This document shows positions 35,718 to 46,100 of a stretch of 50,445 bases of DNA, one piece after another. The first letter of the stretch is position 1; every line of letters starts with the position of its first letter. Source of the DNA: CAZSRX01 sp964609675 [NCBI: uncultured Bacteroidota bacterium] (GTDB lineage Bacteria > CLD3 > SB21); the NCBI GenBank assembly GCA_964609675.1, contig CAZSRX010000030.1, forward strand, positions 1 through 50,445, in the 5' to 3' direction. The position numbers and the translations under genes were made by a program. Below the pieces are notes generated by a model, which was not told the DNA's origin, did no database searches, and saw only the letters and a list, made by a program, of their open reading frames with translations.

Positions 35718-37193
35718 TTATCGCTTTTTCTTATCAATGGCCTTTTTATAAAGCGCTATATATTTTTTCGCTGAAGCGCTCCATGAGAAATCCTGGAGCA
35801 TGCCATTGATTTGCAATTTTCTCCATGTTTTTTGGTCATTGTAGTACATATGAAGTGCACGCCAAAGACTTTGAATCATGGCATATCCGGTGGCATGTAC
35901 AAATGAAAATCCGTTTCCTTCTTCGCTGTTTTTATCCCACTTATACTCATCCCAATCCTTTACCGTATCGGCCAATCCCCCGGTTTTTCTGACTACCGGA
36001 ACCGTTCCGTAACGCAGGCTGTACATTTGGTTTAATCCGCAGGGTTCGAATCGTGATGGCATCAAAAATATATCCGCTCCGGCCTCAATCTGATGCGCCA
36101 ACTCGTTGCTGAAGCCAATGTAAGTCCATACTTTATCTGGAGCGAACCGTTCCATATTTGAAATCATATATTCATAACGGCCGTCCCCGCTGCCGAGAAT
36201 AATCCACTGAGCATCTATTGCCAGCAAGTCGTTAAACACTTCAGCAACAAGATCAAATCCTTTCTGGTCAACCAGTCTGGATACGATGCCGATGAGAGGT
36301 TTGCCTTTAATATACTTCAGAGGCGTATTGTTAAGCAGGTATTCTTTGTTTTTTTCTTTATTTTCAATGGTTTCTGCGTTGTATGGATATTTGACAAACC
36401 TGTCTGTTTTCGGATTCCAGACTTCATCATCAATGCCGTTTAATATGCCTATGAGATCCCCGCGCCGTTCATATAAGATATTCTCGAGGCCTTCACCATA
36501 CTCGGGCGTAAGTATTTCACTTGCGTAAGTTTCACTCACCGTGCTGATGATGTCTGAGAAGATGATGCCTGCTTTCATAAAACTGAAAGAGCCGTGGAAT
36601 TCGTAAGGTCCCCCGGGATAAAACCATTCCATTCTGACCTCTGCCTTTTGGGCGGTCTCAGGCGCAAATCGTCCCTGATAGGCTATATTATGGATGGAAA
36701 GCACTGTCGCCGTTTGTTCAAATACGCGGTCCCAACTATAGTTATCCTTCAGGAAAGCAGGAATCAGCCCGGTTTGCCAGTCGTTACAGTGTATGACGTC
36801 CGGAATCCATTTCATTTTCTGTATAACTTCGATAACCGCCTTTGAAAAAAGGATAAAACGCTCCGGTTCATCCCAATCGTTGGTATATAAACTGGAGCGG
36901 TTGAAATACTGCGGACAGTCGATGAAGTATATTTTCACGTTGGAATCGGGCAGGACAGAGGTTTCCACATGCACGATACGGTTATAACCGCCAACACGAA
37001 TGGATAATTCGCCCAATGAAGCTTCGTAATGCAGGTCATATTTATAGTCATCAATGCTGGAATATTTCGGCATGAAAACCCTGACATCACATCCCGATTG
37101 GGCTACAGCTTTTGGCAGGGAACCGACCACATCCGCCAGTCCGCCTGTTTTGGCAAAAGGCGTTACTTCGCTTGCGGCAAATGCAATTCTCAT
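35718..37193 (-). CDS. glgA: Glycogen synthase (ADP-glucose type)
   Basis: A 491-residue GT5 glycosyltransferase that extends alpha-1,4-glucan from ADP-glucose. The N-terminal ADP-glucose site motif KTGGLADVVGSLPKA is at residues 15-29. The C-terminal domain has GIVSRLVDQKGFDL, IILGSGDGRYE, and the catalytic-region motif PSRFEPCGLNQMYSLRYGTVPVVRKTGGLADTV. Length is normal. A GGGGA site precedes the ATG. It is the last gene of a minus-strand run with the radical SAM protein, the phosphatase and the DUF3108 protein; no other glycogen genes are in the window. Confidence 0.95.
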   Translation of the reverse strand: MRIAFAASEVTPFAKTGGLADVVGSLPKAVAQSGCDVRVFMPKYSSIDDYKYDLHYEASLGELSIRVGGYNRIVHVETSVLPDSNVKIYFIDCPQYFNRSSLYTNDWDEPERFILFSKAVIEVIQKMKWIPDVIHCNDWQTGLIPAFLKDNYSWDRVFEQTATVLSIHNIAYQGRFAPETAQKAEVRMEWFYPGGPYEFHGSFSFMKAGIIFSDIISTVSETYASEILTPEYGEGLENILYERRGDLIGILNGIDDEVWNPKTDRFVKYPYNAETIENKEKNKEYLLNNTPLKYIKGKPLIGIVSRLVDQKGFDLVAEVFNDLLAIDAQWIILGSGDGRYEYMISNMERFAPDKVWTYIGFSNELAHQIEAGADIFLMPSRFEPCGLNQMYSLRYGTVPVVRKTGGLADTVKDWDEYKWDKNSEEGNGFSFVHATGYAMIQSLWRALHMYYNDQKTWRKLQINGMLQDFSWSASAKKYIALYKKAIDKKKR

Positions 37194-37242
37194 AATTTCC
37201 CCTATATAAAGCGTTCAAAAAAAGTGCCCGTCTCTTGTCGCT

Positions 37243-37983
37243 TCAGTAGGTGCCTGAATATTCTTCCAGTTCGGCGCGCACGGAACCGATTACAATTTTG
37301 CTTTTCATCAGAACTGGCATTTTTCTGGCATCATCCGTCAGCCAGATAAAGAGATCGGAGCGGTTTTTAAACGGACCAATCGGCGTCTGGACGACTATAC
37401 AGTCAAACTCTCCGGCTTCCACGGAAACGGTTTCTTTACGGATTACTTTTACGGTAACTTTTTTATGCCTGCCGTTATCAAAAACAGAAAGCTCGTACCG
37501 GGAACCGACTTCAATAGGCCGGGTTCGCATGTAATAAAAAGCCGATATAATATCCTGCACATCGGGCGGAATGGAAATTTGACTTTTCCCGGAGTCACGA
37601 TCGTCGGTCATGGCTTTTGCATTCTGATGGTCAAATACTGTAACGAAGCTCCGTTTATAGTCGCCTTCATTCGCGTTTTTGATATATTTTAAAGGATAAA
37701 ATTTTTCCGCGTGCATATAGCTTTCTAATGTATCACGGACTTTGTAGAGCGTTGAAAAAAAGGCGTTAGACCATGTAATGGCTGTAAAATGGTAACAAGG
37801 TTGATTGTCAATGGTGGTCATCCTGCTGACCGAGAGTGTCGCGGTTCCGGCGTCTATAAATTCCCACCCGATTGAAAATTTAAGGCTTTCTCCTACTTTG
37901 AATGCCTTATTTTCTTTTTTTCCCGACTCCTGCGCGCCTGGTCCGTAAGCAACCAGCAAAAAAACCAGGAATTTAATTATCAT
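37243..37983 (-). CDS. DUF3108-domain exported protein
   Basis: A protein of about 246 residues with a short signal peptide (MIIKFLVFLLVAYGPGAQ) and a DUF3108 domain: GESLKFSIGWEFIDAGTATLSV near the start, SYMHAEKFYPLKYIKN, and VEAGEFDCIVVQTPIG, LFIWLTDDARKMPVLMKSKIVIGSVRAEL at the end. The fold is beta-rich and periplasmic; the function of the family is unknown. I prefer the ATG at 37983; a TTG two codons upstream abuts the stop of the phosphatase gene, so translation is likely coupled. It precedes glgA by about 50 bp. Confidence 0.85.
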   Translation of the reverse strand: MIIKFLVFLLVAYGPGAQESGKKENKAFKVGESLKFSIGWEFIDAGTATLSVSRMTTIDNQPCYHFTAITWSNAFFSTLYKVRDTLESYMHAEKFYPLKYIKNANEGDYKRSFVTVFDHQNAKAMTDDRDSGKSQISIPPDVQDIISAFYYMRTRPIEVGSRYELSVFDNGRHKKVTVKVIRKETVSVEAGEFDCIVVQTPIGPFKNRSDLFIWLTDDARKMPVLMKSKIVIGSVRAELEEYSGTY

Positions 37984-37989
37984 ACCCAA

Positions 37990-38901
37990 TTACCGGTTAC
38001 CGAGCTTCTGGTAAATCGCTTCTCGTATTAAGGGAAATATGCGGTCCAGGGTTTTCTGAATCTCTTCGATGGTCTTCTGGTAAAATTCCATTGTAAAACC
38101 CATCGGATCGGGAATGGAATCGCTGATTACAGGCTGGCGCTTTTCCCCGTACGTTTTAAGTAAGTGCGTTTTGCTTTTCACGCTCGGATAATTATCCTCA
38201 ATGAAATTCAGATGCTCGATGGACATGGCAAAAATTATATCGGCTTCATCCATAATCATACGGTTGATGGGCTTAGAACGAATGCTCGTAATATCTACGC
38301 CGTGCTGCGCTGATATTTTCACGGCGTTTTCCGAGGGCTTGTTGCCGTCGAGCGCGTAAATACCGCAGGATTGGACATACACTTTATCCCTGATGTCCGG
38401 TGCTATTTCCTGGTTTATCATTTGTCTCATGAGTCCTTCGGCTATAGGGCTGCGGCACATATTGCCTGTACAGACAAAAACAATGGAAAACCCATCCTGA
38501 TTAACGGTACTGCTCATCATTTGTTTGATATCCAGTTTAGGTGTTCGGATAACTGCAACCGGTGTCGTTTTTACTTCCGTTGCGGGAGAAATGGTTTTAG
38601 TTGTTAAGTTTTTTGAAACCGGTTTTGATACATGGGTTATAGCTGCGGGTTTTTTTTCGGCCTTTGCTTTTTTATTAACCGGTGTATCTTTTTTTAAGAT
38701 TGTTTTCTTTGCCTGATTTTCTGGAGTTTTTATTTTTTTAGTAGCGGCCGGTTTCTTTTTTAAATTCTTCTTTTTTTCTTTGGATTTTGTTTTGGCTTTT
38801 TTTAATAGATTATTTTTCAATTTAATTTTCTTAATTGATTTCTTTATTCTTTTCTCCTTCTTTTCCTTCTTCTCTTTTTTTTCCTTTTTTTTCTTTTTCA
38901 T
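37990..38901 (-). CDS. Low-molecular-weight phosphotyrosine phosphatase with lysine-rich tail
   Basis: A 303-residue protein. Residues from about 137 to the end are a low-molecular-weight protein tyrosine phosphatase (arsenate-reductase fold): P-loop VCTGNMCRSPIAEGLM with catalytic Cys144 and Arg150, and the general-acid loop SIPDPMGF. Residues 1-127 are almost entirely Lys, Glu, Ala, Pro and Thr, like histone H1 or a bacterial Hc1 tail, and begin MKKKKKEKKEKKEKKE. If translation instead began at Met128/129 (about 38520) the product would be a normal phosphatase of about 175 residues. In other bacteria these enzymes control polysaccharide export kinases. The tail is unusual; see findings. Confidence 0.85.
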   Translation of the reverse strand: MKKKKKEKKEKKEKKEKRIKKSIKKIKLKNNLLKKAKTKSKEKKKNLKKKPAATKKIKTPENQAKKTILKKDTPVNKKAKAEKKPAAITHVSKPVSKNLTTKTISPATEVKTTPVAVIRTPKLDIKQMMSSTVNQDGFSIVFVCTGNMCRSPIAEGLMRQMINQEIAPDIRDKVYVQSCGIYALDGNKPSENAVKISAQHGVDITSIRSKPINRMIMDEADIIFAMSIEHLNFIEDNYPSVKSKTHLLKTYGEKRQPVISDSIPDPMGFTMEFYQKTIEEIQKTLDRIFPLIREAIYQKLGNR

Positions 38902-38933
38902 AGTAAGCCTGCTGATTTGGTTTTTTAATTAAT

Positions 38934-39980
38934 TTACGCTTTTATTCTCTCTTTTGCAACAATATCCACATTTAATCCTTCCGAACAATTTTTACACATT
39001 GGAATGCTCTCCCGACCCTTCAGTAAGAATTTTCTGAAATCAGTATATTTTTTATTTTTCCATATTTTCTTTAACCCGCCATCTTTAAAAACATTACCCA
39101 GATCAATATCGGCGTTTTTATCAAAGCAACATGGCGACACAGTTCCGTCCCAGTTTATAACGGGACAAAAGTAAAGCCATCGGCAAATATTCTTTACATT
39201 CAGATTCACGGTTAGATGGTCATTATTTGCATATCTCCTGAATTTAGGGTTTTCAGGTAAGAATGCATCAGCCTGTTCTTTAGTGTACACCTGAACCGTT
39301 TTCAATGAAAGAAAATCCACGCCTATTTCCGAAGCATATTTTCTTATTGATTCAATTTCATGCTCATTGTGTTTCATTACCAGGAACTGTAACTCTATTT
39401 CCGGATGCTGAACATTTTTTTGTTTTTTAATTTTTACCAAATCTGAAATTCCGTTTTTCACTCTATCGAAATTACCGCCTATCCGGTATTTTTCATAAGA
39501 TTCTTTAGATATTCCGTCTACGGAAACAATAAGATAACTAAGTCCCGATTCAATGATTTCCTCAGCTTTATCTTTTATAAAATAACCATTTGTACTGGTC
39601 ATTGTCCTGATATGATAATCCGAAGCCACACGGACCATTTTAAGAAAATCTTTATTGATAAACGGTTCACCCTGACTCCATAATGTTACATGAAGGAGAT
39701 ACTTTTTCATTTCAGAAATTACTTTTGTAAATTCCTCCAGATTCATGTTTCCCTGCGGTCTCTTCATTTGATCCGTTCCGGTTATACAAAGCGGACAACG
39801 TAAGTTACAAATATTTGTTGGCTCAATCATTAATAAAAACGGATAACCCAACAATACATTCGTTTTACAAATTTTATTAATAATAAAAGATAATATAACC
39901 AATACCATGTTTGGTATTTTACAAAAATTAGAAAAATTTTTTAAAATATAAATAAATTCTCTTAGTATATAATTCATCAT
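38934..39980 (-). CDS. Radical SAM/SPASM-domain protein
   Basis: A 348-residue enzyme with the radical SAM motif CxxxCxxC as CNLRCPLC near residue 58, in MIEPTNICNLRCPLCITGTDQ, and a C-terminal SPASM-like cluster region with CRWLYFCPVINWDGTVSPCCFD and a last MCKNCSEG. Two or more auxiliary Fe-S clusters are therefore likely. SPASM proteins often modify peptides or sugars; the substrate cannot be read here. It opens the minus-strand run to glgA. The gene is much more AT-rich than its downstream neighbours, and the DNA around 39981-40193 is extremely AT-rich, possibly a sign of transfer. Confidence 0.87.
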   Translation of the reverse strand: MMNYILREFIYILKNFSNFCKIPNMVLVILSFIINKICKTNVLLGYPFLLMIEPTNICNLRCPLCITGTDQMKRPQGNMNLEEFTKVISEMKKYLLHVTLWSQGEPFINKDFLKMVRVASDYHIRTMTSTNGYFIKDKAEEIIESGLSYLIVSVDGISKESYEKYRIGGNFDRVKNGISDLVKIKKQKNVQHPEIELQFLVMKHNEHEIESIRKYASEIGVDFLSLKTVQVYTKEQADAFLPENPKFRRYANNDHLTVNLNVKNICRWLYFCPVINWDGTVSPCCFDKNADIDLGNVFKDGGLKKIWKNKKYTDFRKFLLKGRESIPMCKNCSEGLNVDIVAKERIKA

Positions 39981-40193
39981 TATTAGTATATTTTATAGTC
40001 GTAGTAGTAATAAATTATGTGTTACAAAATGTTAATAATATTTTAAATGTATATTTATAATAAAATTAATTAAAAATCTAATTGTTAATAAATTATCTGC
40101 TTTAAAGAAAAAAATAAAAAAATGTATTAAAGAAAAAAAACATCATTTTTATTAACAAAATATCAATAAAATATTTTTGTAATTAACACGTTG
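39981..40193. other. Very AT-rich intergenic gap
   Basis: About 210 bp with very few G or C lie between the end of sprA and the radical SAM gene, both on the minus strand. It must hold the radical SAM promoter. A weak TTAACA-CGT-TGTTAA hairpin overlaps the sprA stop codon (about 40183-40197). No gene is seen. Confidence 0.4.
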
Positions 40194-43100
40194 TTAAATG
40201 GTAATGTTTACAGTAAAACCGCCTGCAAATCGAATAATTTTTCCGGTAGTCATATCATCAGTACTTTCATATTTAAAAAACAAACCACCGGTTACCCTTG
40301 TAGTAAATGAATAATCTATTCTTGGCTCAACAGACCATGATGATCGTTCATTGGTTTTTTTCGGTTTTTCCTTTTTTCCGTTATTATAATTAATTTCAAA
40401 ACTGGAGCTGTTGGTTAAATTAAAAATGGTGGCAAACCGGACTTCATTGTTTATTTTTTTATTCTTTAAGAACCATAAAGGTAACTTAAATCCGCCCCGT
40501 TTCACGTAATTTATATTGGATGTAAAAGTTTGATTATTTGTCAGAAGGTCCTTACTGGGGCTTCGGTTCAATGCGTGGGTGTTAATGTAACTAAATGACT
40601 GATTAATATTCCCCTTCCATGAAACATCAATACTGATCTGTGGAAAAGTCTCCTGTATGGTAATAGAATTTATTTTAAATGTTTTATTGTTGCTTCTGAA
40701 AGTATCGATATATGTAGGACTGTTTCTTAATTCATCAATATTTATGGTTTCTTTTTTGCTGTATGTAGAACTTATATTAACATTGTTTGTAATTTTTGAA
40801 AGCACTGACAATCCGGGCCAACGGGCTATATTCTGAAATCGAACGGTAATATCATAAAAAAACGGTATAGGTAGTGAACTTAGCCACGGGAATAATTTTG
40901 AACGTGTAATAACCCGGCTTTCAATACCGTTGGTAAGAGTGCGCGATTCAGAATAGTCGTATTTCAGATCGAGCGTAAACAGATTGAAATTAAATCCGTA
41001 ATTGAAACCGTAATTGATGGCTTTGCGCGGCATGTATGTAAAAAGACCTTTGGCGCTGTCTAGATTATCTTTACGGAACTGGTTGATGGTATCTAAATCA
41101 AAATTGAAAAGATTCTCGATAAAACCACTATTCTTTGTTGTCGCATAACCAAACCATGAATAGGAGGAAAAGGCGTTTCGGTCAATATTATTTAGCGCGT
41201 AAGTGTTGTCGAAAGAAAGATTAAATCGCGTGTCATTGATAACCTGAAGCGCTTTACCGCCCCAGTTGCCCATCTTGGAAGCCAGTTTACTAAACGAGAT
41301 CCCGGCGCCTTTGTTTTTTACGGTGTCCTGTTTGGCTTCCTTCGTATTCTGATCAGCTTCTTTGGTGTTCAGGCTTTTTTGTCTTTCCCTGCGTCCCCCT
41401 TTGCGCCCATCCTGTTCCGTTCGGTTTTGCTGACCGGCGGCACGACCCGTACTAAAAGATTCTTTTAGTACGGTCACAAAATTTTTAAGGCTGAAATTAC
41501 CGTCAATACGAACGTTACGGCTTAACTGTGAAGTAATGTTATAAGCCGAAGTGGGCGCACGCATACGGTTCGAAGAGTGCGAAGAGGAATACGTTAAAGT
41601 TTGAGTCGCAAACGGAAAAACCGGAGGGCTGTAATTAACATTGAAAGAATTCATAACCGAATAATCGCGGTTATATATCAGCGTGTCTTTCAGATTGCCC
41701 CTCTGGTTTTTAATGGTATCCACCGATGAATTAAAAGTAAAATCATCGAATCCGTCAAAAGGATTGAATCCTTTCAGTACGCCTTTCAGAATTTCAGCGG
41801 TAGATAATCCCCGCAGGTCCGATTGGTACTTTACCGATATATTGGAATTGAGAGACTGCAACGGCGAAAGGCTTAAGCCGTAACCACGGCCGGAAGTGAG
41901 CGTTGCCTGACGCGGCCTTTCGATGGGCGATCCGGAAAGCGACCACTCGATGTTCCGGCTTTCGGTTGATGTAATCGAAAAATCCGTTGTAAAGGCGGTA
42001 ATAAGCAGGTAATTCCAGTCGGTTTCTTTTATATTTTTAAATAGTGAGCCAATAACCGGCGTGCCTGAAAGAGGCGTCCAGGAAAGCGGCTTGAGGCTTT
42101 TTTTCTTGATGGGAAGATTATACGTTGTGGATGATGACCAGGAGCGGTTTTGGTTCATCTTATATTGCGCGTTTTTGGATTCGCTGACGGTATAATTAAA
42201 ATTGGACGAAACATTGTCTATGGTGTACCGCAATAACCAGAAATTATCTTCCGACTTTGATTTTGAAAAGTTTAAAGAAAATCCGTATGTGGTGTTGACG
42301 GAACGGTTCCTTGCGTCAAATGTGTTGGCTAAGTTATACAGACTGTCATAACGGGAACTGTCTCTCATTTTTCTGCTGATGGATACCGTGTCCCAGAAAA
42401 CGAAATTCCTGTAATACTGCAGACTATCAACGGTTATTCGGATGCTGTCCTTAATAATCGATATGTTTTCTTCGTTCTTCTTTTTAGCGACGGAAACAAG
42501 AATATCATTATTGGGCAAATATTTGGGGTCGGATTGATTGAAATTATAATTCATATTCAACGGCAACGATATGCCCCATTTTTCTATATAAAATTTGTGC
42601 AGGTTAAGATTGCCGGCGACCGACCATGATTTGGTATCGCCGGTATTGGCGTCAAATCGCTGATCCACAGTACGGAATTCGGAGGTCCGGAAACGGACCG
42701 ATGTGTTGAAACTCAGAAAATCTCCCATATTAAAGGAAAGGGCCGCCGAAGCCGCCTGGCCGGGTTTATCATTGGCGTCGGTTAGTCGCATCTCATCCAC
42801 CCAGATTTCTCCGGAATAAGAACGCAAGGGTTCAGTGTTAGTCGCGCCGATATACAGCTGGGTTATGCTGGAGATGGAGGGATTGCCTTTGATACGTATG
42901 ACCTGGTTGTTTGGCTGGTAAAAGGTTTTGATGTTGTTGCTGTCGGCCGCTACTCCGGCGTCTATTTTCAGAGCGGTTAATTTGTCGAAGTCGATTTCAA
43001 TGAAATTCTTTTCCGCCCAGCCCGCGAATAACGGCTGGTCAATTTCATAATAATTGTTCTTGTTCGTGCCGATGCGCATAAAAAAACGAATAGGGCTGTA

Positions 43101-46100
43101 AAAGGTGGAATCTTCGTTTCTGGGAAGAATGATTCCGCTGGAGATGTCTTCATCACCGTGCACGAACATTTTTAGTTTTCTGTAATTTCTGAAATCGGCC
43201 GCGGTTATATTCTTGACAATAATAGCCGAGGAATGAGCGGGAAGCTGATTCAATTTAAGCGAGAGCGACTGCTCCTTAACCGCTCTTTTGTCGGCACCGG
43301 ACTGACCGGTAGCGTATTCCCTCTTTACGCCGGGCGGCCGGGTATAACGGCTGGACTCTTCGGTGTTAACGGACGTGATTTCGACAATTTTATTCGCCTC
43401 TACAGGATCGGGCTCTTTGCCGTTCGGCGCGAGGATAATGCCATCCTTGTAATCAGACGGAAAAGTCCACTCGCTGGTTACAAACTGGAATTCGCCAAAA
43501 AGCAACGCAATAACTTTACCGCTGTTATCCGAAGGCGTAATCCAAACCCTTGCCGTATTAAACAAATTTTTAAGGTTAGCGTTACCGATTGCGGTATCAG
43601 GGAGATTAATAGGAATCCGGTATAATAACCAACCTTCATCGCCGTAGCCGACAATTAAAGATGAATCTGCGCTGTTGGTATCCGTGGAAAATGTATAACG
43701 GAAAAAGTTTTCTTTCTTGCCGTCTATCGTGCCGCTGCCGTCCAATACTTCTGTATCTCCAACACGAACGCCATCTATGTTTTTGCCGCTTAAACCGGCG
43801 TTGTCCTCGGTTCCGTTGAGTTTGATTTTACTTAAATCATTTTTACGGATGGCCGCATCAATATCTTTATTGGCGCTGATAGGACTGCCGCTATAATCGT
43901 CGGGCCTTGCATGGCTTTCTCGCCAGTTATCCCCGAAAGGATCATCATCGGGACCGGAGCGTGAATAATTGATTTTTCCCCACGGATATAGGATTTGTAA
44001 ACTGTCTATGATAAATCGGTCTCTCGGGTTACTAAGTTCCTGTAACCCTCTTGGAATACCAAGAAAGGTAAGCAGGGAGTCCTCCTGAGTGTCAGACCAA
44101 CCGTCAAGGCCCACATCTTCTGATTTTGTGATTGGTGTTTGAGGATCCGGGTCCTCTTTATTGGTGCGGCCGTCCCCGTTCTGGTCCCAATTGGTTTCAC
44201 CAATATCAATATTAACGATGCAATTGGTATGGGTTTTATTATTGAGCCATAATTCAATGAAACGGCTTTCTGAAAGGTCATTTTTTGCTGAAGCGGGAAA
44301 ACCTCTCATGATACCACCCCAGGAATTTGTATATCCGTAAGCGGAATCCGGCTGGAATGCAATGCCAAGCACCGTTATCTGGTCACCGGCCGTGGTTTTC
44401 AGCTTAGTGATGTTTTTCCGGGGTTCCTGTTTCTGAAACCAAATAGTCCGGCCCCGGGCACTCGCTATGGCGCCGGTGGGACGGCTGGCTAAAGCCCACA
44501 TTTTCCGGGAAGTACCAAGCGGAAATGTACGCTTCACGGCCTCAAAATCATCCACATACGCAACCCCGTTTTCCTCGTGCTTCATCAATCCGTTGCTGGT
44601 ATTTGGAGAGGGAAATATCTTGGCGTATTCAGCCCTGATATTAATCTTCGATGGCTGGACTGAAGATACCAGCGGAATGTAGTTCACCGCTTTGGTCAGG
44701 TATTTTGCGTCAAATTCCAAAGAAGTGTTTATATCCCACACGAAATTCCTGAAAGGCTCTTCACCCAACTGAACTCTTTTGTTTATTGTCGACTGACTTT
44801 GAAACAGCGCCGTAGAACCTATGAATGAATTCTGCCCCAACCCCAGTTCAGCCAAACCGTATTCAGCCCGGGCTCCGAAAATAGTTTTTTTATCAATCTG
44901 AAACAACTGAGCCTGTTCATAGGTAATTTCAAGATCGGAACTGGGCAGTATCGCTTCGGGATCATTGATTGTTATGGTGCCTGAAAAATAGTCAATAACA
45001 TAATCCACGTCTTTGGTAAGCAGCCGACCGTTTAAGCGAATTTCCTCACTGCCCTCCAGAACATTAAAGCCCAGCGGGATGGTGGCGGATCTTTTTGTGC
45101 TGACAATTTCTAATGTAAATTTGGAGTTTGCCTGGATTTCATTATTATTTTGATTATCGCGGACCCGGTCATAAATGTTCCGAAGGCGCACACTATCGCC
45201 ATCAATTACATCAGGATACGCTTCGGGGCTGAACCCATCTAAAGGGGCATTGTCAGGGTCAAAAGGGCGTAAACGCGGGAAAATTACCCGGCCATTTTCA
45301 AGATATAAACCATAATTTAACCCGTCGCTTATATCAACCCTGTCATCGGTTGAGCCTCCGGAAACGCTCCGCTCGTCCAAATGGAGGATCTGCAATAAAT
45401 TCCTTGTGTTGTTGTTCCGGTCCGGGACGGAGGTAACGGTAGCGTTAGAAGATTTTTTATATTTAATTTTAAAAGTATTGACATCGTCTGCCGACAACCC
45501 ATTTATATAAAAATCATAGATGTTTTTCATTTCCAGATTCCACGTCGAGTTATCCGGTGATGGATTTTTATCCCAGATAAGAACAAGGTGCAGGGTGTCG
45601 GAGGCGTTAGAGGTTATTGTGCCGTACGTTTGTCCGCTTTCAGTCTGATACCATACCGCTATGGCCTCACCGTCCGGAACCGGGTTTTGCAGTTCAAGAA
45701 TACCAGTAAGTTTATCAATCCGGTATTCATCATTTTTTAATTCAAGGAAATATCCGCTGTAAAAATCATTACCGTAAGAGGCGTCTCCATAACGGTTTCC
45801 GGATTGACTTTGATTGCCGTCTGCCCCGCGAAAAACCCTGATGGATGTAATTATATCCGGAATGCGTGTATGTATTTGATTGGTATAGCGCTGATAGTTT
45901 TCGCGATAATCGTCATTAAGGAAGAAATATTTGGCTTTGGTATAATCATAATCGTTTTTGGTATACGTGGTGCCGCCTCCGGCTCCGCCTTTATACGTCA
46001 GCTTGGTCTTTTCGCCGCGCTGAAGACTGGCAATCGTGGTAAAATTGAAATCACCCAGACGAAACAATGCCTTAATACCGAATAAACCTTTATTCTGGCC

